A DNA stretch of 64,000 nt. Origin: Pseudomonadales bacterium. GTDB lineage: Bacteria > Pseudomonadota > Gammaproteobacteria > Pseudomonadales > Pseudohongiellaceae. Positions within the stretch are counted from its first letter, which is position 1; each line of letters opens with the position of its first letter. This document shows, piece by piece, positions 16,126 to 24,984 of this stretch. The stretch lies in assembly GCA_022822865.1 (NCBI GenBank), contig JAJDYJ010000047.1, forward strand, positions 1 to 64,000, in the 5' to 3' direction. The notes beneath the pieces were generated by a model. It ran no database searches, was not told the origin of the DNA, and was given only the letters and a program-made list of their open reading frames with translations. The position numbers and the translations under genes are program-made.

Positions 16126-18947
16126 TCCCCGGGCAGGAGTTCGCGCTGCCTCTGTTCCCGGTGCCGGAATTCCTCCTGCCAGGCAGAGACGTGATTGGCC
16201 GGCCTGATCTCAACCGCGGTCACCTTGTACTCCGGGCAATTGGTGGCCCAGTCGCTCAGGTCGGTGGTGACCACGTTGGTGCCGGTGGCCGGATGATGGA
16301 AGGTGGTGTAGACCACGCCGGGCGCGACGCGCTCCGTCACATCCGCCTTGAGCACGATCTCGCCCATGCGGCTGGAGATGGATACCCGGTCACCCGTGCG
16401 CACGCCGCGCAGCTCGGCGTCGCTTGGATGAATTTCCAGCCGGTCTTCGTCCAGCCATTCGATGTTTTCCGTGCGCCGGGTCTGGGTGCCTACATTGTAC
16501 TGGGTCAATATGCGGCCGGTGGTCAGGAGCAGTGGATACTTGCGGCTGGTGCGCTCGTCGGTCGGCTGATAGTCCGTGAGCATGAACCGGCCCTTGCCGC
16601 GCACGAATTGCGCCTCGTGCATGATGGGCGTGCCTTCGGGCGCGGAATCGTTGCAGGGCCATTGCACACTTCCCAGGCGGTCGAGCTTCTCGAAAGTGAC
16701 CCCCGCAAAGTCCGGCGTCAGGCTCGCGACCTCGGCCATGATGTCCTCGGCCGACTCGTAGTGCATGGGATAGCCCATCGCCGCCGAGAGGTCCTGCACC
16801 GCTTCCCATTCGGCCTTGCCGGACTTCGGTTGCATTACCTGGCGCACGCGGTTGATGCGCCGCTCGGCGTTGGTGAAGGTGCCGTCCTTTTCGAGAAAGG
16901 AGGTGCCGGGCAGGAAGATGTGCGCGAACTTGGCGGTCTCGTTCAGGAACAGATCCTGCACGATCACGCAATCCATATTGCCGAGCGCGGCTTCGACGCC
17001 TTGTGTGTTCGGATCCGACTGGGCGAGATCCTCGCCCTGGATGAAGATGCCCTTGAAACTGCCGCCGCGGGCGGCGTCGAGCATGTTCGGAATGCGCATG
17101 CCGGGCTCGGCCAGAAGCTTCACCTGCCAGGCGCTTTCGTATTTCTCGCGCACCGAGGCTTCGACGATCGGCTGATAGCCGGAAAGCTCATGGGGGAAGG
17201 AACCCATGTCGCAGGAGCCCTGGACGTTGTTCTGACCGCGCAGCGGACAGACGCCGACGCCCATGCGGCCGATGTTGCCGGTCGCCATGGCGAGATTGGC
17301 CATTGCCATGACCATGGTCGAACCCTGGCTGTGTTCGGTGACGCCGAGACCGTAATAGATGGCGGCATTTTTCGCCGATGTATAGAGATGGGCGGCGCTG
17401 CGGATGTCCGCCGCTGAGACGCCCGTTATTTCCTGCACGACTTCGGGGGCGTTTTCCGGGCGCGCCGCGAACTCGCGCCATTCCGCGAAGGATTCCGGAT
17501 CGCAGCGTTCGCGCACGAAGTCTTCGTCGACGAGTCCTTCGGTCACCACTACATGCGCGAAGGCGTTCATCATCGGCACATTGGTGCCGGGCAGCAGCGG
17601 CAGGTGCAACTCCGCCTCAATGTGCGGCGAACGCACCAGATCGATGCGTCTCGGATCCAGCACGATCAACCTGGCGCCCTGGCGAAGCCTGCGCTTGAGG
17701 AGCGACGCGAACACCGGGTGTCCGTCGGTGGGATTGGCGCCGATGACGACGATGGTGTCCGCCTGCAGGACCGAATCGAAATGCTGGGTGCCGGCCGAAG
17801 TTCCGTAGGTCTGCTTGAGGCCGTAGCCGGTGGGGGAATGGCAGACGCGCGCGCAGGTGTCCACATTGTTGCTGCCGAAGGCGGTCCGCACCATCTTCTG
17901 CACGGTCCAGATCTCTTCGTTGGTGCAGCGCGCCGAGGTGACGGCCCCGATGGAGTGCAAGCCATGCTCGGCCCGAATGGCCTTCAGGCGCGAGGCCGCC
18001 TCGGCGATGGCCTGGTCCCAGGAAACTTCGCGCCAGGGGTCGGTGATCCGGTCGCGGACGAGAGGTTTTACCACGCGCTCCGGGTGGTTCGCATAGCCCC
18101 AGGCGAAGCGCCCCTTGACGCAGGAATGGCCGTGATTGGCCTTGCCGAGCTTGTCCGGCACCATGCGCACGACCTGGTCGCCCTTGAGTTCGGCGCGGAA
18201 CGAGCAGCCGACGCCGCAATAGGCGCAGGTGGTTCGAACGCTGCGGTCCGGCACGCCTTCGTCGATCACCGTCTTCTCCATCAGCGTGGCGGTCGGGCAG
18301 GCCTGCACGCAGGCGCCGCAGGAAACGCATTCGGAATCGAAGAAGTCCTCCGCGCCGGTCGCCACCGTCGAATCGAAACCGCGCCCGGCGATGGTCAATG
18401 CGAACGTGCCCTGCACCTCGCTGCAGGCGCGCACGCAACGCGAGCAGACGATGCACTTGGAAGGGTCGAAACTGAAATAGGGATTGGAAGCGTCGACCGG
18501 GGCGCTCAGGTGATTTTCTCCCTCGTCGTAGCGGACCTCGCGCAAGCCCACGGCGCCGGCCATATCCTGGAGTTCGCAGTCCCCGTTGGCGCTGCAGGTG
18601 AGACAGTCGAGCGGATGATCGGAAATATAGAGTTCCATCACGCCGCGGCGGAGTTTGGCGATCTTCTCGCTTTGCGTTCGCACCGCCATGCCTTCGCGTA
18701 CGGGCTCGGTGCAGGATGCGTGGACACCGCGGCGCCCTTCGACCTCGACGAGGCACAGGCGGCAGGAACCGAACGCTTCCATATTGTCCGTCGCGCAAAG
18801 TTTCGGCACGGGAATGCCGGCCTCGATGGCGGCGCGCATAATGGAAGTGCCTGCCCGCACCTTGATTTGCGAGCCGTCGATGGTGACGGTTACCTGCTCC
18901 CCGTTCGCGGGGGCGGGTGTGCCGTAATCTGGATCGTCGAGTCTCAT
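16122..18947 (-). CDS. fdsA: NAD-dependent formate dehydrogenase, molybdopterin catalytic subunit (FdsA type)
   Basis: 941 aa. N-terminal [2Fe-2S] domain (cysteines in CATDNMEAFGSCRLC), His/Cys cluster region (HPLDCLTCSANGDC), two [4Fe-4S] ferredoxin motifs (CIVCSRCVRAC and CVSCGACVQACP), a further cluster site (CAYCGVGC), then the molybdopterin domains. The metal ligand is Cys (ARVCHSPTG), not selenocysteine. Oxidises formate to CO2 and passes electrons through the clusters to the FdsB flavin for NAD reduction. It lies 7 bases after fdsB. Cytoplasmic; no Tat signal is seen. Confidence 0.95.
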   Translation of the reverse strand: MRLDDPDYGTPAPANGEQVTVTIDGSQIKVRAGTSIMRAAIEAGIPVPKLCATDNMEAFGSCRLCLVEVEGRRGVHASCTEPVREGMAVRTQSEKIAKLRRGVMELYISDHPLDCLTCSANGDCELQDMAGAVGLREVRYDEGENHLSAPVDASNPYFSFDPSKCIVCSRCVRACSEVQGTFALTIAGRGFDSTVATGAEDFFDSECVSCGACVQACPTATLMEKTVIDEGVPDRSVRTTCAYCGVGCSFRAELKGDQVVRMVPDKLGKANHGHSCVKGRFAWGYANHPERVVKPLVRDRITDPWREVSWDQAIAEAASRLKAIRAEHGLHSIGAVTSARCTNEEIWTVQKMVRTAFGSNNVDTCARVCHSPTGYGLKQTYGTSAGTQHFDSVLQADTIVVIGANPTDGHPVFASLLKRRLRQGARLIVLDPRRIDLVRSPHIEAELHLPLLPGTNVPMMNAFAHVVVTEGLVDEDFVRERCDPESFAEWREFAARPENAPEVVQEITGVSAADIRSAAHLYTSAKNAAIYYGLGVTEHSQGSTMVMAMANLAMATGNIGRMGVGVCPLRGQNNVQGSCDMGSFPHELSGYQPIVEASVREKYESAWQVKLLAEPGMRIPNMLDAARGGSFKGIFIQGEDLAQSDPNTQGVEAALGNMDCVIVQDLFLNETAKFAHIFLPGTSFLEKDGTFTNAERRINRVRQVMQPKSGKAEWEAVQDLSAAMGYPMHYESAEDIMAEVASLTPDFAGVTFEKLDRLGSVQWPCNDSAPEGTPIMHEAQFVRGKGRFMLTDYQPTDERTSRKYPLLLTTGRILTQYNVGTQTRRTENIEWLDEDRLEIHPSDAELRGVRTGDRVSISSRMGEIVLKADVTERVAPGVVYTTFHHPATGTNVVTTDLSDWATNCPEYKVTAVEIRPANHVSAWQEEFRHREQRQRELLPGE

Positions 18948-18954
18948 AAAAGGC

Positions 18955-20400
18955 CTACCCTTGTTTCCACTCCCCCTTGCGGGGCAAAGCTTCGCCCAGC
19001 GCGCTTCGCACCGGAATCGGGGTCATGCCTCCCATCTGACACAAGCTCGTCTGTTCCATCAGATCGCAAAGCTCGTCGATGACTTCAAGCCTGTCTTCAG
19101 TGTACTCGCCTGAAGCCAGCGCCGCTACAGCTTCTTTACCTCGCACCGAGCCGATCCGGCAGGGCGTGCACTTGCCGCAGGATTCGTGCGCGCAAAAGGC
19201 GAAGGCGTAATGGGCCTGCTGTACGAGATCGACCGTGTCTTCGAACACGACCAGTCCGCCATGCCCGATGCCGGCGCCCAATGCGGCCATGTCTTCGTAG
19301 CTGAGCGGCGTATCCAGATCGCGCTCGAAGAGATAGGCGCCGAGCGGACCGCCCACCTGCACCGCCCCGAAGGGGCGGCCCGTTCGCGTTCCGCCGCCCC
19401 AGTCCTCGATGAGTTCGCGCATAGTTACGCCGAAAGGCAGTTCATAGAGCCCGCCGCGCTTGATATTGCCCGCGAGCTGGAAGGTGCTGCTGCCCGTCGA
19501 AGCGCCGACGCCGATTTCGGCATAGGCCTTGCCGCCCATGTCGAGTATGCCCGGCACCGAGCAGAGAGTGATGACGTTGTGGACGAGCGTCGGCTGGCCG
19601 AACAGTCCGGCGACGGCGGGCACCGGCGGTTTGGCGCGAATTTCGCCGCGCTTGCCTTCGAGGCTTTCGAGCAGCGATGTCTCTTCGCCGCAGATATAGG
19701 CGCCGGCGCCGATGAAGAGTTCGATGTCGAATCTTTCCAGCAGCCCGAGCGTCCCGGCCTTGTCGATGGCGTTCGCGAAGATTTCGGCCGCGAGCGGGTA
19801 TTCGGAGCGCAGATAGACGATCCCCTTGTCGGCTCCGGTGGCATGGCCCGAGATCACCATGCCTTCGATCAACCGGAAGGGGTCGCCTTCCATGATGAGC
19901 CGGTCGGCGAAAGTGCCAGAATCGCCTTCGTCGGCGTTGACGACGATGTATTTCTGCGGCGCCGGCGTATCGTGTACGGTCTGCCACTTGATGTGCGCCG
20001 GGAAGCCCGCGCCGCCGCGGCCCCGGAGCCCGCTGGCCTTGATTTCCCCGATGATTTCGCGTGGTTCGCGTTCGAGTTGTTCGAGCAGCCAGGACGGGTC
20101 ATACTCCATGGGATCGATAAGGCCGCAGCGATCGAAAACGATGCGCTGCTGGCGCGCAATCTCGGGCAGTTCGGCCAGGGGCCCGAGAGCGACGGCATCC
20201 AGGGCGTCGAGATTCTGCACGGGTCCATAGGCCTCGCCGTCGATCACGAGCATGGGTTCGAGCCAGGCCAGCCCGAAACCCCCGGTGCGGACGACTTCAT
20301 GACCCCTCGCCTGCAATTCGCGCGCGAGATCGTTTGCGCCAAGCGCGTTGGCGAGGGTTTCGTTCGGCACCAGGGTGCGTTTCGCTTCGGCGCGGCTCAT
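18955..20400 (-). CDS. fdsB: NAD-dependent formate dehydrogenase, NuoF-like diaphorase subunit (FdsB type)
   Basis: 481 aa. A short thioredoxin-like N-terminal stretch is followed by a NuoF-type FMN/NAD domain: GLRGRGGAGFPAHIKW, VVNADEGDSGTFADR, GAGAYICGEETSLLESLEGKRG. The C-terminal [4Fe-4S] site is ESCGKCTPCRIGS plus a later Cys (TSLCQMGG). Takes electrons from FdsA and reduces NAD. Its start overlaps the fdsG stop by 4 bases, showing a tight operon. Confidence 0.95.
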   Translation of the reverse strand: MSRAEAKRTLVPNETLANALGANDLARELQARGHEVVRTGGFGLAWLEPMLVIDGEAYGPVQNLDALDAVALGPLAELPEIARQQRIVFDRCGLIDPMEYDPSWLLEQLEREPREIIGEIKASGLRGRGGAGFPAHIKWQTVHDTPAPQKYIVVNADEGDSGTFADRLIMEGDPFRLIEGMVISGHATGADKGIVYLRSEYPLAAEIFANAIDKAGTLGLLERFDIELFIGAGAYICGEETSLLESLEGKRGEIRAKPPVPAVAGLFGQPTLVHNVITLCSVPGILDMGGKAYAEIGVGASTGSSTFQLAGNIKRGGLYELPFGVTMRELIEDWGGGTRTGRPFGAVQVGGPLGAYLFERDLDTPLSYEDMAALGAGIGHGGLVVFEDTVDLVQQAHYAFAFCAHESCGKCTPCRIGSVRGKEAVAALASGEYTEDRLEVIDELCDLMEQTSLCQMGGMTPIPVRSALGEALPRKGEWKQG

Positions 20401-20834
20401 GTGAGCAGTTCCTTCCCGGTCGCATGCACGATCACGCGCTCATTGACCATGGCGCACGGGCCCGAGGCGCAGAGGCCGAGACAGTAGACGCTTTCGAGGC
20501 TGACAGCGAGATCTTCGCTGGTCTCGCCGGGTTCAAGCCCAAGCGCCTCGGTTACTTCTTTCGTGAGCGCGCGCGAACCGACGGATTGGCAGGCTTCGGC
20601 CTGACATATGCGAATATGCCTGCGCCCTCGGGGCGAAGTGCGAAAGTCGGCGTAGAAAGAGACGATCCCGCGTACGTCCGCCAGGCTCAGGTTGAAGACA
20701 TCGGCGACGATGCGGACGTGCTCGTCCTCGATATGGCCATGGGATTCCACGATATTCCGCAGCGCGGTGACAGGCGCGCCCACTTGCCCGACGCAGGCGG
20801 CGACAAGCTCGCGAATGGCTTCGCTGTTCGGCAT
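20397..20834 (-). CDS. fdsG: NAD-dependent formate dehydrogenase, NuoE-like [2Fe-2S] subunit (FdsG type)
   Basis: 145 aa thioredoxin-fold protein. The four [2Fe-2S] cysteines are visible (CQAEACQSVG and CLGLCASGP), and the fold start is typical (VFNLSLADVRGIVSFYADFR). First gene of fdsG-fdsB-fdsA-fdhD-mobA; the promoter should lie in the 82-base gap before 20917, where no strong consensus is evident. Confidence 0.93.
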   Translation of the reverse strand: MPNSEAIRELVAACVGQVGAPVTALRNIVESHGHIEDEHVRIVADVFNLSLADVRGIVSFYADFRTSPRGRRHIRICQAEACQSVGSRALTKEVTEALGLEPGETSEDLAVSLESVYCLGLCASGPCAMVNERVIVHATGKELLT

Positions 20835-20916
20835 GAACCCGCACCTCCCATAGAGGAACCGTGAATTATAGCAAGGCGCAAGCGCCCTTCAGGACACGAA
20901 TTCTTGTAGCCGCGAC

Positions 20917-22089
20917 TTATTCAAGCGTCCATGCGACCCGGATCGGTTCGCTGCCGTAGATCAGCAAATCCGGTTCGGCTTCGCTGCTATAGGCGACCCA
21001 GAACTTCAGATTGACGCCTTCCAGGCCAAGGCGTATTCCGGTGAGGGCTTCGCGATACAGTTGATAACCATGGGCGGGATCGAAAACAGGCTGCCCGCGG
21101 GTGATGCCGTTCCTGCCGAGAATGATCAGTTCCATGGCGTGTTCGAGATTGCCGGGAGGCGTCGCGGCGGGCAATTCGCCGCCGGCCCAGGGATGCCATT
21201 CGCCTTCGGCGTTGCGCGCGAAATACCGGCCGTCTTCCGTTTCGGCGATGACATGGAGTTGACCGGGCTGGCCGCGGTGCGCGGGGTCGATCAGCACGGT
21301 GGTGTAGATATTGAATTCCTGCCAGGGCCGCAACGCCTCCCGCGCCGTCGCCCCGGCGTCCGCGCTGGCGTAGCCCGAGAAATGCGCCTGGATCGCCGCG
21401 CCGTTGCTTGCAACCGCCTCGCCGAGGGCCACCGGACAATATTCCCGGTTGCCCGAAATCACGGCGACGCCGCAGATGTCGTCCGGCGACAGCCGCTTGC
21501 GCCACTTGTGAGTAGGTCCGTAAGCCATGACCGCGGCATCGATATAGCCGTGCCCGAGCCCGAGGTTGTGACCGATCTCGTGCAGGGCCACCGAATAGAA
21601 ACTGGTTTCGTCGAACACCATCTGTTCGGCGCCGCCTTCGGCGTGTTCGAACATCTCGTTGAAAAAGATGTCGCCTTCGTCGATTACCCTCGCGTCCCCG
21701 GAACCGCCGAGAAAAGTCAGCGCCCAGCCCGCGGCTTGCGCCATCGAACCGCCGCCGCAGTTCGTCTCGCGCCAGGTGACGGTATTGATCTGGTTGCGCG
21801 CGGACGCGGAACCGGACGAACGGCGCGTACAATCCTCCGAGTCGCGCGTGACCGCGCTGAGATCGAAGTACGGAATCTCGGCGTTCCAGTAATGCACCGA
21901 ATCGTGGAACAGTGGGTCCCAGGCGTCGCCGTCGTCGGATTCCCCTGGCACCCAGACGTTCCAGGCAAGCCGGTTATCCTCCAGCGGCAGGTTATCGATG
22001 TCCTCGTACAGCGGCTTGTAGGAAAACGCTGAAGCGCAGGTGGCGGCCAGGGCCGCGACTGAAACGATTCTGAACATCCTTCGCTTCAT
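20917..22089 (-). CDS. Secreted matrixin-like zinc metalloprotease
   Basis: The ATG at 22089 (MKRRMFRIVSVAALAATCASAFS) gives 390 aa with a clear signal peptide and GGAGGGA about 9 bases upstream; the track's longer form adds an unlikely 63-residue prefix. The extended zinc motif HEIGHNLGLGHG (HExxHxxGxxH, metzincin type) lies near residue 184. The following VMAYGPTHKW supplies a Met a few residues on, consistent with a Met-turn. The remaining C-terminal part is an unrecognised beta-rich region. Its substrate and natural role are unknown; it is probably exported to the periplasm or medium. Confidence 0.75.
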   Translation of the reverse strand: MKRRMFRIVSVAALAATCASAFSYKPLYEDIDNLPLEDNRLAWNVWVPGESDDGDAWDPLFHDSVHYWNAEIPYFDLSAVTRDSEDCTRRSSGSASARNQINTVTWRETNCGGGSMAQAAGWALTFLGGSGDARVIDEGDIFFNEMFEHAEGGAEQMVFDETSFYSVALHEIGHNLGLGHGYIDAAVMAYGPTHKWRKRLSPDDICGVAVISGNREYCPVALGEAVASNGAAIQAHFSGYASADAGATAREALRPWQEFNIYTTVLIDPAHRGQPGQLHVIAETEDGRYFARNAEGEWHPWAGGELPAATPPGNLEHAMELIILGRNGITRGQPVFDPAHGYQLYREALTGIRLGLEGVNLKFWVAYSSEAEPDLLIYGSEPIRVAWTLE

Positions 22090-22126
22090 GTCCAAATCCC
22101 TCCGGGCCTGCCCCGCGGCCGCGCTG

Positions 22127-22615
22127 TTATTCCCCGACGACCCGGGCCCAGCGCAGTCTCGCCGTTGTCCTGCCGTTATTGCGCACTTCGAGGTACAGCG
22201 TATTCCCGTCGTCGGCGAATTCGTAGTAGCGCGACATGGCCTGGCCGAGCATGTTGCGATTGTAGGCGCCTTCCACATGATGAACGACCGCCTGCCGTTC
22301 GAGATCTACGCTGAAAGTGCCGAAATAGGCGATGTATCCCGCGCCGGCGCTGCCGGCGCCGTCGCTGTCGCCCCAGTCTTCCGGCATCAATTGCGCGTTC
22401 ATCAGGCCGGTCGCCTGATAATCGATCCGCCCCGTCGAGTAGGGACGCCGCACCACCTCCCCGTCTTCGCTGATCGCATTAAACCGGACCAGGCGCCAAC
22501 TTCCGAGCAACTGCGCCTTGACGGTTTCTGCACCGCCTGCCGGCTGCGCTTCGGCCGCGGGGATCAGCATCAGCATCGTCGGCAAGACAATCGACAGTAG
22601 TCCGATTCGTTTCAT
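22127..22615 (-). CDS. Secreted lipocalin-like domain protein
   Basis: 162 aa from the ATG at 22615 (MKRIGLLSIVLPTMLMLIPAAEAQ), a clean signal peptide. After it comes LLGSWRLVRFNAISEDGEVVRRPYSTGRIDYQATGLMNAQLMPEDW, the usual start of lipocalin-like domain proteins, with a closing run of beta strands ending in RLRWARVVGE. These bind small hydrophobic molecules or act as structural periplasmic proteins; no ligand can be named. Same strand as the zinc protease, 37 bases before it. Confidence 0.7.
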   Translation of the reverse strand: MKRIGLLSIVLPTMLMLIPAAEAQPAGGAETVKAQLLGSWRLVRFNAISEDGEVVRRPYSTGRIDYQATGLMNAQLMPEDWGDSDGAGSAGAGYIAYFGTFSVDLERQAVVHHVEGAYNRNMLGQAMSRYYEFADDGNTLYLEVRNNGRTTARLRWARVVGE

Positions 22616-22731
22616 GATGAATACCTCGATAAGCCAATCGGGACAACGAGTTGTCCACATGATACTTCAGGAATCCCGACGTTTGTCTATCACGTAGGCC
22701 GATGATTCTGAATCCCGCTAAACCAGTGGCG

Positions 22732-23724
22732 CTACTGGATCAGGGCGTCAAGTTCCTGCCGCCTGGCGCCCGCCAGGATGTCCTGCACCGCCCGGTTGCC
22801 TTCGTGGCAGGCCGACTCGTAAAGCAATTGCCCCGGCGGCATTCTCTGAAACGGCAGTTCGGCGACGATGGGCGCCGTGTAGGTCACGGGATCGACGATG
22901 GTATAGGAGTACAGCAGTTCGTTTTCCGACACGGCGGTAATTCGTTCCGTGACTTCGAATACTTCCGACGCGGCGATCTGGCTGAAACTGTGTTCCAGGC
23001 GAAAGCTGTTGGTGTGGATCACCAGGGTTTCGCCTTCCCAATGGCCGATGGAGTCTCCCATCCATTTCCGGATCGGAAAATCCGGATGTTCCTTGTTCAA
23101 TCTGACGATCCGCAGTTGTATCGCTTCCTCACTCAATATCGCCACGTAGTCTTCGGTCTGCACGATCTGGATATGCGTGCCGTCGAAGTTCGTCATCGTG
23201 GGCAGGGGCGGGCCGAGATGCAGGCAGCGTTCGCCCGGCGGGCGGGTTTCGGGCCCGTCGAAATTGTTGTTCATGATCGCCCCGTAGCGGCTGCCGAGTT
23301 CATCGGTGCCGGGGCGCAGGGGAAAGCGGCCGTTTTCCGGCTCGATGATCAGCGAAGTGCGCAACTCTCCGTTGATGCGCGCCACGGCTACCGGCAGGCC
23401 CGGCAGGAAATTCAGATCCGTGCGGAACTCGATGTCGCCGCCCGCGGGCGGCGGACCCCGGTCAGCGGCGACCGGCGCTTCCCGACTGGCTCGCGTTTCG
23501 GTCTGTTGCCGCTCGAACTCCGCGGCTTCGGCCTCGGTGTAGGCTCTCCTGTTGCCCAATTCGACGGGCCGCTGGACCGGCGTGGCAAAGCGTTTTTCCC
23601 AATAGCCCTGCAAGTCCGGCACGCCATGTTCGGTTCGCGGGGCGCGGTAAGCCGCTGAATCCTGCGCCGCGGCAAGTACCGGCCAGGCAATTGCCGTCAG
23701 CAGGACGATCAGCCGGCTTCCCAT
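22732..23724 (-). CDS. Secreted protein of unknown function (paralogue of 27199-28221)
   Basis: 330 aa with signal peptide MGSRLIVLLTAIAWPVLAAAQ. It starts PRTEHGVPDLQGYWEKRFATPVQRP and ends with a conserved block LLYESACHEGNRAVQDILAGARRQEL. A second gene in the window (27199) shares these blocks, plus GDSIGHWEGETLVIHT. I know this as a family common in environmental Proteobacteria and Acidobacteria but without an assigned function. Twelve bases after the NHL propeller gene, so they are probably co-expressed. Confidence 0.7.
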   Translation of the reverse strand: MGSRLIVLLTAIAWPVLAAAQDSAAYRAPRTEHGVPDLQGYWEKRFATPVQRPVELGNRRAYTEAEAAEFERQQTETRASREAPVAADRGPPPAGGDIEFRTDLNFLPGLPVAVARINGELRTSLIIEPENGRFPLRPGTDELGSRYGAIMNNNFDGPETRPPGERCLHLGPPLPTMTNFDGTHIQIVQTEDYVAILSEEAIQLRIVRLNKEHPDFPIRKWMGDSIGHWEGETLVIHTNSFRLEHSFSQIAASEVFEVTERITAVSENELLYSYTIVDPVTYTAPIVAELPFQRMPPGQLLYESACHEGNRAVQDILAGARRQELDALIQ

Positions 23725-23736
23725 CGCCGCTGCCGT

Positions 23737-24834
23737 TCAGCGCACCTTGATGTATTTCCGCAGACGCTGCGGGCGGGGTTCTCCCGCGAAGATATTGCCG
23801 TTGCGGTCGACGGCTATCGATTCCGCGCCGCTGCCGCCCTGGGTGATCGGCGGATTGTCGCCCATGTCGAGTATGAAGTGCTCGACCCAGCCGGTTTCCA
23901 CGTCACCGACCCGGATGCCCTTCTCCCACCCCGGATTCTGGGTCATGTCGGATTCGGAGTCGGCGACGTAAATCGTGCCGTCGGCCGAGATCCAGATGTC
24001 GCTGGGCATGCCGAACTGGGTCCAGACGGAAAGAAAATTGCCTTCCTGGTCGAAGATCGAAATGCGCTTGTTGCCACGGTCGGCGACGAAAATGCGGCCG
24101 TCCGGCGCCATCGCCAGGGCGTGGGGGCCGAGCAATTGGCCCGGGCCGTAGCCGGTTTCGGCAAAATCCATGATGAACTCGCCGTCCGCGGAATATTTCA
24201 CGATGCGGTTGTTGCCGTTGTTGTTATGGCCGTCGGCGACGAAGATGTCCCCGTTCGGCGCGGTCACGATATCGCTGGGGTTGGTGAAATGATATTGACC
24301 GTCTCCCGACACGCCAGCCTCGCCCAGCGTCATGAGAACCTCGCCGGCGGGCGAGAACTTGAATACCTGGTGGCCATAGGGGGCGCCCGAAGGCGATTCG
24401 CCGGCGCCGGCTTCGGTGACCCAGATGTTGCCGTCGCCGTCGACGTGCAAGCCATGGGGCCAGGCGAACATGCGGCTGCCGAATTCGGTGACGACATTGC
24501 CGTCGGGGTCGAATTTCAGGATGGGATCGAGATCCGACTGGTCGCAATAGGTCTGGCTGCCCCGCGGCGTACCGTCGTTGCCGCAACGCACGATCGCCCA
24601 GAGATGTTCGCCGTCGTTATCGATATGGACGCCACCGGGCGAACCCATCGCCCGATCGCCGGGAAGTTTGGCCCAGGGTTGGCCGATCAGGCCCGGGCCG
24701 GTTCCGGCTTGCAGCCCGTCCGCCGGCCGCCAGGGATTGCGCCCGGACTGGGCGCTTACCTCCGCCGCCGCCATACTCAGCGCCAGCAGTATTCCCAGCA
24801 CCGCGGCGAATTTTCTCTCTGCTGGTTCAATCAT
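23737..24834 (-). CDS. Secreted NHL-repeat six-bladed propeller, PAL-like
   Basis: 365 aa with signal peptide (MIEPAERKFAAVLGILLALSMAAAEVSAQ). The NHL-type repeats each carry a D-G-N/x-I-x-V pattern, for example WPHGLHVDGDGNIWVTE, NPSDIVTAPNGDIFVAD, GPHALAMAPDGRIFVADRGNKRI and AESIAVDRNGNIFAG. It resembles peptidyl-alpha-hydroxyglycine alpha-amidating lyase propellers, including central His residues and ADRGNKRI, but propeller families are broad and enzyme activity is not assured. GAGGAG lies 9 bases before the ATG. Divergent from the lipoprotein gene at 24985. Confidence 0.75.
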   Translation of the reverse strand: MIEPAERKFAAVLGILLALSMAAAEVSAQSGRNPWRPADGLQAGTGPGLIGQPWAKLPGDRAMGSPGGVHIDNDGEHLWAIVRCGNDGTPRGSQTYCDQSDLDPILKFDPDGNVVTEFGSRMFAWPHGLHVDGDGNIWVTEAGAGESPSGAPYGHQVFKFSPAGEVLMTLGEAGVSGDGQYHFTNPSDIVTAPNGDIFVADGHNNNGNNRIVKYSADGEFIMDFAETGYGPGQLLGPHALAMAPDGRIFVADRGNKRISIFDQEGNFLSVWTQFGMPSDIWISADGTIYVADSESDMTQNPGWEKGIRVGDVETGWVEHFILDMGDNPPITQGGSGAESIAVDRNGNIFAGEPRPQRLRKYIKVR

Positions 24835-24984
24835 GGGAAACGCTCCTCAAAATGCACACCATCGAATTGAAAAGCTATAGCGATGACCAATGGATGTCCA
24901 GCCTGAGCTTGTGCTCTTTTCGCCGTGCGCCCGCTGTGGCATTCTCATGTCCAGAGAGTTCAACGCACCTTCAGGGGGCTGAGA

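Noticed and set aside
17617-17990. Selenocysteine formate dehydrogenase
   Set aside because: The metal-ligand position is an ordinary Cys (ARVCHSPTG); no in-frame TGA or SECIS-like need.
17553-19082. 509-aa plus-strand ORF
   Set aside because: Antisense to fdsA; no recognisable motif and composition typical of a reversed high-GC gene.
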